A DNA stretch of 64,000 nt from the NCBI GenBank assembly GCA_016932415.1, contig JAFGCX010000020.1:269288-333287 (forward strand), given 5' to 3'. This DNA comes from Candidatus Krumholzibacteriota bacterium. GTDB taxonomy: Bacteria > Krumholzibacteriota > Krumholzibacteriia > Krumholzibacteriales > Krumholzibacteriaceae. The position numbers and the translations under genes are program-made. The notes beneath the pieces are model-generated. The model worked only from the letters and a program-made list of their open reading frames with translations. It ran no database searches and was not told where the DNA came from. Every line of letters starts with the position of its first letter. Within the stretch, counting starts at the first letter, position 1. Positions 48,401 to 56,948 of this stretch are shown in pieces.

Positions 48401-49345
48401 TTATTCTTCGTCACGCTTGCCATGATCATCAAACGTCGCTTCTTCATCATCGAATGATTTTGTCGTAGCGGCAATATTCCAGATACTATGGTCACGATGT
48501 AATAAATAATCAATAACACCCGCGAGTCTTGCTATAATTTCAAGAGTGGCAATCCCGCAGAACACGCAAAGGTGCTTCATAATACCGGATCTCCAGGATG
48601 CTTTCAATATTCTTTTCAGTGATATCGTCGAAACAGAGTACCTGCATTCATGTTTCAATTTGAAATGCCCGCAAAATATTCGTCTTCTCTGTTTTATAAA
48701 ATCAGATACTTTCTTGGGACCGTAATTATATACTATCGCTTTGGGTGCATATTCGACTTTATACCCATTATCTTTAACCGTGCATTCAATCAAAGCTTCG
48801 TCGACAGAGGTTTTCACGTCCAACCCTTTTACGATTGATGCTCTCCAGGACACTATTTCGCCCATTTTAGGATTAATAAGACATACCTGGTGATGAAGCT
48901 GCCATAGCCAGAAAGAAACCTTGCCCATGAATTCTTTATAATCGTTAAGGGGAATCGATCTTCCGCCAGTCATGCCAATTTCAGGATTCGAGAATGGTGC
49001 AATCAATTCTAAAAGGGAATCCGGATCGAGCAATGTATCACCATTGTTCATTACAAGGTATTCTCCACTGGCGCGTATAACAAATTGATTTATATCGTAC
49101 GCTTTTCCCCTCCTGCCCTGAGTGACATGTAGTGTAATTCTGTTGTCAATATCGACATATTTACCAACTATCGCATTTGTTTCATCGTCACTGCCACCGG
49201 TGAATACGAGTACCTCTTTTACAATGGTATTGAATCCCCTTTGTTTGACGAGAGAATCCAGCATTCTTTTAATGAATATTTCTTCGTTGTACGCGAATAC
49301 CCCTATACTGACCAAACCATTAAACTGCCGCATATCAATAGACAT
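48401..49345 (-). CDS. GT2 family glycosyltransferase with C-terminal hydrophobic segment
   Basis: This is a 314-aa protein. The GT-A start is VSIGVFAYNEEIFIKRMLD, with TGGSDDETNAIVGKY and the acidic motif LVMNNGDTLLDPDSL (NGD in place of DxD). A hydrophobic segment at about 270-290 may anchor it. It is the last gene of the minus-strand unit beginning at 53401 and lies four bases after a radical SAM gene. Confidence 0.9.
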   Translation of the reverse strand: MSIDMRQFNGLVSIGVFAYNEEIFIKRMLDSLVKQRGFNTIVKEVLVFTGGSDDETNAIVGKYVDIDNRITLHVTQGRRGKAYDINQFVIRASGEYLVMNNGDTLLDPDSLLELIAPFSNPEIGMTGGRSIPLNDYKEFMGKVSFWLWQLHHQVCLINPKMGEIVSWRASIVKGLDVKTSVDEALIECTVKDNGYKVEYAPKAIVYNYGPKKVSDFIKQRRRIFCGHFKLKHECRYSVSTISLKRILKASWRSGIMKHLCVFCGIATLEIIARLAGVIDYLLHRDHSIWNIAATTKSFDDEEATFDDHGKRDEE

Positions 49346-49349
49346 AAAA

Positions 49350-50462
49350 TCACCGACGCATCAAATAATATAATGTTTTAATAACAACTTTAGAATATTG
49401 AACCGGATCACACAGCAGGTTTGAATAAAACACGTTCACAAGAGGGCATGCGCAATCTTTACGCAAATATGATCTTTGCTTCATTCTGGCCGCTTCAGAA
49501 TTCCACAATTTATTAAAATCATAGTCATGATCTGCTATATTTGCCATTTTATCACCTTGTATACAGCAATTCCATACATCTCCGTTCGGACAAATTTGCA
49601 CGGACGCCCTTCCCGCAAGACATCTGTTATTCATATTTTCAGAATCTAACCATCGGTTTAAATGCTTATAATATTCTTCTCGAACTACAGAACGGAACAT
49701 GAGAAGCATATTTTTTCCATCGCGATCATACTCAGGTTTTATGCGACTTATTATCTCCTTCAAGGAGTAATTATCCGGAAGCAGGGAAGTCCCCAGAGTG
49801 TCCAACTCTTTCCTTTTTTCAGCGATCTCAAATATGTGACCATCGATTTTTAATTGAGCTATCTGTTGTATCAATTGCTCCAAATATTTTATGTTATATT
49901 TTGATATCACTGAATGCACGGAAGTCTTCAACCATGGGTATTTCAACTCCTGCAATCGCCTGATTGTTTCCAGTGCCAGCACGTACGCGTCTGGACGCCC
50001 CCTGATATCGTCGTTTAATTCTTCCAAACCATCTATGGAAACATTAACCATCATTTGAGATGCAGACGATCTGAAATATTTATTGCATTTCTCGACGCAT
50101 AAGACAATTTTTTCAGGTAAGAGGCCGTTGGTAGGCATATTTATAACGGAAGCTTTGCATCTTTTTACCGATGCTCCTATCAATTCACTTAAATCTTCAT
50201 AAAGGGATGGCTCTCCCCCACTGAACGTTATCCAGCGGGCGGATTCACCGATTGAGTTGATTATCTTCAACCATTCATCAATATCAAGTTCTCGATCAGA
50301 ATCCTTTGCCCATATGTTACAGGTCTTGCATCTGGAATTACATCGGTTCGTTACCGACAATGTGTAATTAAAAGGCATTGGCGAATCGAGTTTCAAAACG
50401 GAATTGGACCAATGAAGCGATGCACTTTTCAACAGCTTGATTATTTCACCCGTTTGTACCAT
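49350..50462 (-). CDS. Radical SAM/SPASM-type enzyme
   Basis: This is a 370-aa protein. The cluster motif Cys41-x3-Cys45-x2-Cys48 is in TNRCNSRCKTCNIWAKDSD, then WITFSGGEPSLYEDL. The C-terminal Cys-rich part (NRCLAGRASVQICPNGDVWN, KDCACPLVNVFY) is SPASM-like. It is the third SPASM-type enzyme of the island, and has a GT2 gene four bases downstream, so radical SAM and glycosyltransferase genes are again paired. Confidence 0.92.
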   Translation of the reverse strand: MVQTGEIIKLLKSASLHWSNSVLKLDSPMPFNYTLSVTNRCNSRCKTCNIWAKDSDRELDIDEWLKIINSIGESARWITFSGGEPSLYEDLSELIGASVKRCKASVINMPTNGLLPEKIVLCVEKCNKYFRSSASQMMVNVSIDGLEELNDDIRGRPDAYVLALETIRRLQELKYPWLKTSVHSVISKYNIKYLEQLIQQIAQLKIDGHIFEIAEKRKELDTLGTSLLPDNYSLKEIISRIKPEYDRDGKNMLLMFRSVVREEYYKHLNRWLDSENMNNRCLAGRASVQICPNGDVWNCCIQGDKMANIADHDYDFNKLWNSEAARMKQRSYLRKDCACPLVNVFYSNLLCDPVQYSKVVIKTLYYLMRR

Positions 50463-50538
50463 TATTATGACTGATAATGCTCAATTACCGTCGTACCACC
50501 TGTTCTTCCATGTAAACAAAAGATCCTGTAATTAATTA

Positions 50539-52326
50539 TCACTTTCTGAATCTCACTCTATATTCATATTCCTTGTATTTTGGATCAATCCTTACAGCCT
50601 CGTAATATTCCCGCATTGCTTCTCTATATAGTTTCATTTCCTGATATTGCAATGCTAAAGTATAATGCGCGATGTCGAGACGCGGATTAATTTGTACGGC
50701 TTTTTTTATATCGCCTATGCCTTCTTCGACAGACCCCATACACAACCTCACTACACCAAGATTATAGTAAGCCATAAAGTAAGAAGTATCATATTCAATA
50801 GCTTTACAGAGTTCGGTTTGTGCCAATTCGTAATATTTTTTTCTTCCGTACAACGATCCAAGGTTATAGTGAAGAAGGGCGTATTTATCCGACAAATATC
50901 TTGGTTTGATTTGATTGTTCTCATTTATATCCATATTATCCGACCTGTCAAATTCGAGCGCAATTCTTTCACTCACAGCATCACAAATAGTTAACGCAGC
51001 TTTATACTCATCTAGCGCCTTATCGAACAGACCCTGGCTTTCGCACGCGTATCCCAGATTGACGTGAGCATCAACCGATTCCGGATAAAGGAATACTGTT
51101 TTTGACCATAAAGTGTAATTCGACTTCCAATCCTTGTTACGTTGAATTATCAGGATCGAATAAAATACAAACAACGCCAGCAACAGTGAGTAAAATACAT
51201 TTTTAACGATAATGCTATTTTTTGATTTAATTGCTTGAACATATATCCGATCAATCAATAAAGCCGATACAAGACAGGTCCCGTATGAGGGTGCGAACAA
51301 GTATCTATCAGCCATATAATGAGGCACAATATGGAAAATGTGCAAAAATGGTAAAAGACCGATTAAAAACCAGTACAATCCGAAGGATATATCTTTAAAA
51401 TACCTGAATCCGATAATTAATAACCCAATAAATATCGCGCATACAATAATGGATCTTATCACTTTGTATGTTTCAATTGATGTTATATCCGGGTAAGGAT
51501 AGATCGCTGAAAGATTAATTGGCACCGTATAAAGAGACATGTACCTCGTCATTGTGATGAAAGGAATACTTGATTTTCCAAATTGATGCTTTCCGGTAGC
51601 TATTGTTTCAATATTCATTTTATTGGTTACTTCACCAATATATCTTGGAAGCCTGTAAGTGGATGATATCTCCATCCCAAAAAGAAATATCGCGATAACC
51701 AGTAGATAGAGAGCATAGAACTTTATCATTTTTCTTATATGATGTTTTATGCTGCCCTGTAAGGTAAAGTAGAAATCATATCCAATAATCAAAAACGGGA
51801 GCACAATGCCAACCGCTTCCTTTGTCATCAATGAAATGGCAAAAAACACGAGCGACAACAAAAGACCTGCATTCGAGCGATTTCCCTTTATATATAATAT
51901 GAATGAAGACAGTAAAAATACAGTCGCAAGGAGGTCTGCTCTATTCGACGCATTGTTTACGACTTCTGTATGTACGGGTTGCAGAATAAACAGTAACGCA
52001 GCGAGAAATGCCACTGATGATCTGCTAGTGACCAACATTGAAGTCTTGTAACATAATAGAACGCACACGATAAAGAGCAGTACATTCGTCAAATGATATC
52101 CGAATGGATTGAGTTTCCAAATGCTGTAATCAATACCGAATGTGATTATGCTTATGGGACGAAAGCCTGGCATGTTAGAAAACAGCATCCTCCAGTTTCT
52201 GATATTTTCATTATTTATGATAGATTTGAGGTCATCATACGTAAAACCATTTTTCAGGCTGTTCGAATATACCGCGAGTGAAACTGCCGCGAGGCCACAT
52301 ATTAACCATATATTATTTTTTTTCAT
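50539..52326 (-). CDS. TMTC-like membrane glycosyltransferase/TPR protein
   Basis: This is a 595-aa protein. The N-terminal two thirds hold about ten membrane spans. The first loop carries NGFTYDDLKSIINNENIRNW, with the acidic pair found in GT-C enzymes, then GYHLTNVLLFIVCVLLCY. The C-terminal third (about 400-590) has TPR helices such as VDAHVNLGYACESQGLFDKA and FMAYYNLGVVRLCMG. The layout matches TMTC-type O-mannosyltransferases and their bacterial relatives, which use polyprenyl-phosphate sugars. It may act as a protein glycosyltransferase or ligase here, by inference. Confidence 0.8.
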   Translation of the reverse strand: MKKNNIWLICGLAAVSLAVYSNSLKNGFTYDDLKSIINNENIRNWRMLFSNMPGFRPISIITFGIDYSIWKLNPFGYHLTNVLLFIVCVLLCYKTSMLVTSRSSVAFLAALLFILQPVHTEVVNNASNRADLLATVFLLSSFILYIKGNRSNAGLLLSLVFFAISLMTKEAVGIVLPFLIIGYDFYFTLQGSIKHHIRKMIKFYALYLLVIAIFLFGMEISSTYRLPRYIGEVTNKMNIETIATGKHQFGKSSIPFITMTRYMSLYTVPINLSAIYPYPDITSIETYKVIRSIIVCAIFIGLLIIGFRYFKDISFGLYWFLIGLLPFLHIFHIVPHYMADRYLFAPSYGTCLVSALLIDRIYVQAIKSKNSIIVKNVFYSLLLALFVFYSILIIQRNKDWKSNYTLWSKTVFLYPESVDAHVNLGYACESQGLFDKALDEYKAALTICDAVSERIALEFDRSDNMDINENNQIKPRYLSDKYALLHYNLGSLYGRKKYYELAQTELCKAIEYDTSYFMAYYNLGVVRLCMGSVEEGIGDIKKAVQINPRLDIAHYTLALQYQEMKLYREAMREYYEAVRIDPKYKEYEYRVRFRK

Positions 52327-52462
52327 CGGCGTATTTTCGAAACTACACTCCAGAATTCGACTATTACAACCTGCTGTCAGCTATTATATCAATTCTCTGG
52401 AACATTGCCGTTTTCGACAAATTCAGGTTTCTGACCTATCCGGTGCCTGAGGTACTCCGAAG

Positions 52463-53401
52463 CTATGGAATCATCATATTTTCCTTAAACCAGGAAATCG
52501 TCAATCGCAGACCTTCCTCCAGTCCGACCTTCGGTTTCCACCCCAGGTATTTTTCCGCTATAGAAATATCCGGGCAACGTTTATCAGGATCATCTTCGAA
52601 TCTTTCCATAAATTCTATTGCAGCATCACTATCGCATAGTTTTTTAATTATATTCGCGAGCTCAAGAATCCGTATTTCCTGGCTATTGCCAATATTGACA
52701 GGTTTATTATAATCACTTTCCATGAGTTTGTACAAACCCCTCACGGTATCGGAAACATAACAAAACGATCTTGTTTGCATTCCTTTGCCATGCACGGTGA
52801 TGGACTCATTATTCAGGGAATTGATGATAAGATTGGGAATGACCCGGCCATCATTGAAAGCCATATTAGGTCCGTATGTATTGAATAATCTGGCTATCCT
52901 TGTGTCAGCGACTGCGCTTCTGGAGTAAATGGTCATTAACGTCTCGCCGAATCTCTTTGATTCTGAATAGCAGCTTCTCATTCCAACAGGTGATACTGCA
53001 CCAATATAACTTTCATTCTGCGGATGCATCTCAGGATTCCCGTAAATCTCCGAGGTCGATGCGAACAGAATCCTTGCATTTTTTTCTTTGGCAAGTTCCA
53101 GCATCTTCAAAGTGCCAATTGAATTGGCCATTGCTGTTTCCAATGGAGCCTCATAATAATGCCTTGGACTCGCTCTTGAGGCAAGATGATATATCTGATC
53201 AATATGCTCATCTATTGAGAGCGTTTGACAAATATCATGTTCGATGAATCGCAGATTTAACTGCTCAAGCAGGAGAGTTTTATTTTCAGGGTGACCCGTA
53301 CTGAGGTTATCGATCCCTATAATCGAATTACCTTTTGAAAGAAGTAACGCGCACAGATGACAACCAATATGCCCGCAACATCCGGAAACGAGAATATTCA
53401 T
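52463..53401 (-). CDS. UDP-glucuronate decarboxylase-like NAD-dependent SDR
   Basis: This is a 312-aa protein from ATG 53401. Motifs are ILVSGCCGHIGCHLCALLL for NAD, IYHLASRASPRHYYEAPLET (the signature of UDP-xylose synthase-like SDRs), FASTSEIYGNPEMHPQNESY, and the YxxxK pair in CYSESKRFGETLM. RSFCYVSDTVRGLYKL is near the sugar site. It opens the minus-strand unit and may make UDP-xylose or a related sugar; specificity is inferred. Confidence 0.87.
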   Translation of the reverse strand: MNILVSGCCGHIGCHLCALLLSKGNSIIGIDNLSTGHPENKTLLLEQLNLRFIEHDICQTLSIDEHIDQIYHLASRASPRHYYEAPLETAMANSIGTLKMLELAKEKNARILFASTSEIYGNPEMHPQNESYIGAVSPVGMRSCYSESKRFGETLMTIYSRSAVADTRIARLFNTYGPNMAFNDGRVIPNLIINSLNNESITVHGKGMQTRSFCYVSDTVRGLYKLMESDYNKPVNIGNSQEIRILELANIIKKLCDSDAAIEFMERFEDDPDKRCPDISIAEKYLGWKPKVGLEEGLRLTISWFKENMMIP

Positions 53402-53427
53402 AAGACCCCCCGATACTCTATAATGCA

Positions 53428-53456
53428 ATTGTAGTACTTATAATCACATAAGTCAA
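53428..53456 (-). promoter_or_regulatory. Strong sigma-70-type promoter for 53401 unit
   Basis: On the minus strand TTGACT (53456-53451), 17 bases, then TACAAT (53433-53428). The start codon at 53401 lies about 27 bases away, so the leader is short. It is near-identical in boxes and spacing to the promoter at 29723-29751. Confidence 0.75.
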
Positions 53457-53980
53457 CCCGTCCCTGTTTATTAATTCACCTTTTCAATCCCCGGTACGGA
53501 CGAAGATCATTCAAATCGTATTCTACTGTCGGAGATTTAGTGGGGAAAAACCATCCTCTTCAATTATGAAATGTTATACGGCACTTTCCTCCATGGCCCG
53601 ATTTGTCGAATTAAGGAGGTCTCCTACCGTCCGGCGGCAATTAGGTATGTCTGTTGCTACCGGTCCCAAGAATCCAGAACAATCTTCTATTATCGCCGGG
53701 ATGGATTTTTTTACAATGGCAGGGAGAATCAAGGGTTACTTCCTATAACCTGCATTTTTAGGAAAATTGAAGGGATTTGAAAAATCTGTTGACACTGTAT
53801 CGTGGTTAAGAACAAGTACTAGTATCTTAAGTGTCTTTTGAGTAAAAACCATCGATATCGAGTCCTTCGAGGACGAGACGATTATACTCCATCACGATGC
53901 TGATGTCCATTGACATGAGCAATCGCACCTACTACAATAGATTCAGGAGAGCCAAAAGGCCGGATTAAAGATCTGGGATA
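53457..53980. other. Non-coding stretch next to IS remnant
   Basis: There are about 520 bases without a convincing gene; short overlapping frames at 53566-53780 disagree with each other and have no ribosome site. An imperfect inverted repeat begins here (GGAGAGCC at 53946-53953 and GGCTCTCC at 54007-54014, with AAAAGG/CTTTTGG inside), overlapping the end of the transposase remnant. Confidence 0.5.
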
Positions 53981-54187
53981 TTATCCCGAACATATCTTTT
54001 GGCCCAGGCTCTCCATTTCATTTACACCTCCCTTTGAGAGTACTCGATAAGCTCTTTCCAGCAACCTTGCCGCCGTTGCGCAGATGGCCACGTTTTAGTG
54101 TTTTCCGCGTTCTCTCATGCCGTGATAATAAGCTTTCAGTTCAGGGTCGTACTGCAAAAGGTTGGAAATGAGCCTAAAGTAGAAACC
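53981..54187 (-). pseudogene. IS110/IS116/IS902-type transposase, C-terminal remnant
   Basis: On the minus strand the frame reads GFYFRLISNLLQYDPELKAY followed by YHGMRERGKH, an in-frame TAA (54097-54095), then NVAICATAARLLERAYRVL. This is the C-terminal end pattern of IS110-family transposases. The upstream part of the gene is missing here. The in-frame stop marks it as dead. A matching N-terminal remnant lies at 61071-61217 on the same strand. Confidence 0.65.
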
Positions 54188-54289
54188 TGTGAGTAACAAG
54201 AAATATTTCCATTCATGAGAGCGCCGAAGAACAGATACCAGCCATCCGGCGTCACAGAGACCGCCAGCGCAGCAGCACCATCTTCCTCG

Positions 54290-54811
54290 TCAGTCGGGCC
54301 AGCTAACACCGTCATCCGGCCAGACCATATCAACGCGGTAGAATCGGGGCATACCTAGCCTCTTCCACAGTCGCCGCTTGTACCAGTTGTAGATCCTGCG
54401 CGAAAGGATCGGAAGGTTTCTGAGACGTTTCTTCCTCGAGATGATCCGTCGTTTTTCTTCCTCGCTCAGGGATTTTTGCACGATCACCTGCCGCTCGCGG
54501 ATCATCTGTGCCTTGTGGACCGGCAGCAGGGCGATGTCGATCTTCTCGTTCAACGCGGCGCCCTGGAAGACAGCAAAATCCGACGTCTCGCGGTTGATCG
54601 ACATCGGCTTGAAATCCCGCTCGAGAGCATCTTTCAACTCATGGAACCTCTGCGGATTTTCGGCCGGCAGAACAAAATCGAAATCGACACTGCCAGGAAC
54701 ATTGAGGCCGGTCACCAGGGACCCCGTAAGAAAGAGATCTCCACTGTACTTGTCACGGAGGAATCGCTCCAGTTCACGAGCCCTGTCCATTATGCGAGGA
54801 TCGATTGTCAT
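54290..54811 (-). CDS. Nucleotidyltransferase-fold protein
   Basis: This is a 173-aa protein from ATG 54811. The motif is Gly30-Ser31 with Asp43-x-Asp45 (LTGSLVTGLNVPGSVDFDFV) and a third acidic residue Asp92 in EKIDIALLPVH, so the three catalytic carboxylates of the polymerase-beta-type fold seem complete. The C-terminus is very basic (RRIISRKKRLRNLPILSRR). It is divergent from the GT4 gene at 54912. The substrate is unknown. Confidence 0.7.
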   Translation of the reverse strand: MTIDPRIMDRARELERFLRDKYSGDLFLTGSLVTGLNVPGSVDFDFVLPAENPQRFHELKDALERDFKPMSINRETSDFAVFQGAALNEKIDIALLPVHKAQMIRERQVIVQKSLSEEEKRRIISRKKRLRNLPILSRRIYNWYKRRLWKRLGMPRFYRVDMVWPDDGVSWPD

Positions 54812-54911
54812 CACGACTGAAGTCTACAATACTCCGGGTTCGGAGGAAAGACAAAAGGCCCGGATCGTTTATCACTGGAAAACAGAACGGCATTGGGCTA
54901 TCCTCCCCTTC

Positions 54912-56015
54912 ATGCCTGTAGTCCTGCATACGGAATCGCTGCGGCTCGGTCCGGGAGGACAGACGATACGGCTCGCCCAGGAAGCGCGCCGGCTGAACTC
55001 CATTAACGGCTGGTCCTGCCATGTAGCGGGCCGGTCGCCAGGCCCTCTCGATGCCGACCTCCTGGGAGAGGACTGGTATCACCCCTTCCGTTTCAATCGC
55101 TCCAAGTTTCACCCGGGATCGCTTCTACGGGCAATTCGCCTGCTGAAACAGATCCGTCCCGATATCATCCATACCCATTCGAGCTACGACGCGTGGGTGT
55201 TCGGGGTGGCCGGCCGCATCCTTGGCCTTCCTATCGTGCGTGGCCGTCATTCGAGCTGGCCGCTCAAAAAACCTGCCATAAGAAATTTCGCCTATACGCA
55301 ACTCGCGGACGCATTCACAGTGTCGGGCGCGACCATCGGCCGGATACTTACATCGAGCGGAATAATCCGGGAAGATAAGGTTTTTGATACAGCGGGGGGA
55401 TTCGACCAGGACAGGTTCGACCCGGACAGGGTCGACAGGGAACTTCTGCATCGTGAACTGGGATTGGCGACGGGAGCACGGATCATCGGGGCGGTATGCA
55501 TGGTCCGTCCCACGAAAGGAATAGATATACTGGTCGATGCTTTTTCCCGCCTTCCGGACGATTCTGCCGGTGCCGGGCTGCATCTCGTCATAGCTGGTAC
55601 CGTCTCGGACGAGGACCGGGCGTCTCTGACTTCCGCCTCTCCGGGCAGGATCCACTTTCTTGGCTACCGTGATGACATCGAGGATATTATCGGGAGCATG
55701 GACCTGCTCATCGTGCCATCGCGCAAAGCCGACGGAGTACCGCAGGTCATCCCCCAGGCGATGGCGCTCCGCGTTCCCGTGATAGGAGCCAGGGCCGCAG
55801 GCATCCCCGATGTCATTACAGACGGGGAGACGGGATTCCTCGTCCCTCCGGAGGATCCGGTAGCCCTTACGGCCAGGATCGTTTCCGTGTTATCGATGAC
55901 CCCGGCCGATATGGCGGCTCTTCTCGAGCGGGCCCGCTGCCGCTCACTGGAACGCCATACCTTCGATAGCATAGTGGAGACATATCTCAGCGCTTATAAC
56001 TATCTGCTGGGCTGA
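54912..56015 (+). CDS. GT4 family glycosyltransferase
   Basis: This is a 367-aa protein from ATG 54912. The open frame extends back to 54441 but that part overlaps the divergent nucleotidyltransferase gene and does not look like protein. Motifs are VLHTESLRLGPGGQTIRLAQ, IIHTHSSYDAWVFGVAGR, the donor-site start IIGAVCMVRPTKGIDILVDA, and a late region VPSRKADGVPQVIPQAMALR followed by GIPDVITDGETGFLVPP. There is no good ribosome site, so the true start may differ. Confidence 0.88.
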   Translation: MPVVLHTESLRLGPGGQTIRLAQEARRLNSINGWSCHVAGRSPGPLDADLLGEDWYHPFRFNRSKFHPGSLLRAIRLLKQIRPDIIHTHSSYDAWVFGVAGRILGLPIVRGRHSSWPLKKPAIRNFAYTQLADAFTVSGATIGRILTSSGIIREDKVFDTAGGFDQDRFDPDRVDRELLHRELGLATGARIIGAVCMVRPTKGIDILVDAFSRLPDDSAGAGLHLVIAGTVSDEDRASLTSASPGRIHFLGYRDDIEDIIGSMDLLIVPSRKADGVPQVIPQAMALRVPVIGARAAGIPDVITDGETGFLVPPEDPVALTARIVSVLSMTPADMAALLERARCRSLERHTFDSIVETYLSAYNYLLG

Positions 56016-56108
56016 TATCGGGTCTCTTATTGACACGGGAAGCTTTCTGGATTAGACTGTACTTTTTTAATTCTATTACCTGTTTATGGGGGGGCGAGAC
56101 AGCCGGGT

Positions 56109-56948
56109 TTGAAATTCAGAGATCAGTATCATCTTGTGCGCACTCCGTATGATTATTATGCGATGACTCTGCGAAGGCGCAGACCGGTCGTGGCTCCAAC
56201 CGGAACCATGGTAAGGCTGTACGCGATCCGGCTGGCCGAACTCGCCGGGCTGTTGCCGCGGGACCGCATCGACTGGCAGCTCGACGGCGGCATGGCCGTT
56301 GCGGCGCACACCGGTGGTTTTAGGCGCCAGCACGGCGATGTGGATGTCGGGATCTTCATTGATGATCTGAAAGCCTTTGAGCGCAGGCTCATAGAATGCG
56401 GCTTCGCACTTTTCTCCAGGAATCCTTTTCACGGATTGGAATACACGCCGGTCGATATCGTGCACCGCACCAGCGCGAACGAGGTCCTGTCCAGTGAGAG
56501 GGTCAAGAGGCTGACAGCGATCAAAGTCAACCGTAAGGGGAGGCCGGTCTGGGAACCGGAGCATCTGACGCGATTCGATGTACATCTGCATGAGCGCGCC
56601 AGAGACGCTGTGCTCCTGACGCGCAATCATCTCCCGTTTCCGGGGGACCTCTTTTTCGGCTCCAGGCAGGAACTGATAATCAACGGGTGCAGCCTGCCGG
56701 TTGCCAGCCTGCCCTTTCTTTATTTCTTCAAGCTTCGCTCCGGCACGCATCGTCCGAAGCACCGGTTCGACTTGAGGATCATGGATACTAAGGAATTGGT
56801 ATCGGTGCCTGAAAAGGAACGATTAAGAACCCTGCTCGAAACCGATCGGGCCTTGCGCGTCGCCCGCGGCCAGCCGGGCTACAAACCACTGAAACATATC
56901 TGGAGCATGATGATACAGAAAGGCGGTCCGGCACCAGAAGAGTTATGA
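56109..56948 (+). CDS. LnuA/AadB-like nucleotidyltransferase
   Basis: This is a 279-aa protein with a TTG start. The active-site pattern WQLDGGMAVAAHTGGFRRQH followed by GDVDVGIF (Gly60-Gly61; Asp77-x-Asp79) matches the fold of lincosamide/aminoglycoside nucleotidyltransferases and AbiEii-type proteins, where a charged Arg/His pair precedes the DxD. Family members transfer an AMP group to small molecules or RNA. It overlaps the MFS gene by four bases, so the pair is translationally coupled. Resistance to an antibiotic or a biosynthetic step are both possible. Confidence 0.75.
   Translation: MKFRDQYHLVRTPYDYYAMTLRRRRPVVAPTGTMVRLYAIRLAELAGLLPRDRIDWQLDGGMAVAAHTGGFRRQHGDVDVGIFIDDLKAFERRLIECGFALFSRNPFHGLEYTPVDIVHRTSANEVLSSERVKRLTAIKVNRKGRPVWEPEHLTRFDVHLHERARDAVLLTRNHLPFPGDLFFGSRQELIINGCSLPVASLPFLYFFKLRSGTHRPKHRFDLRIMDTKELVSVPEKERLRTLLETDRALRVARGQPGYKPLKHIWSMMIQKGGPAPEEL

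Noticed and set aside
53566..53780. Two overlapping plus-strand short frames (60 and 69 codons)
   Set aside because: They lie in different frames of the same sequence, lack ribosome sites and resemble no family; the region is debris next to an IS remnant.
54441..54911. N-terminal extension of the GT4 at 54912
   Set aside because: It is antisense to the nucleotidyltransferase gene and its Ser/Arg-rich text lacks structure; the GT4 fold starts at 54912.
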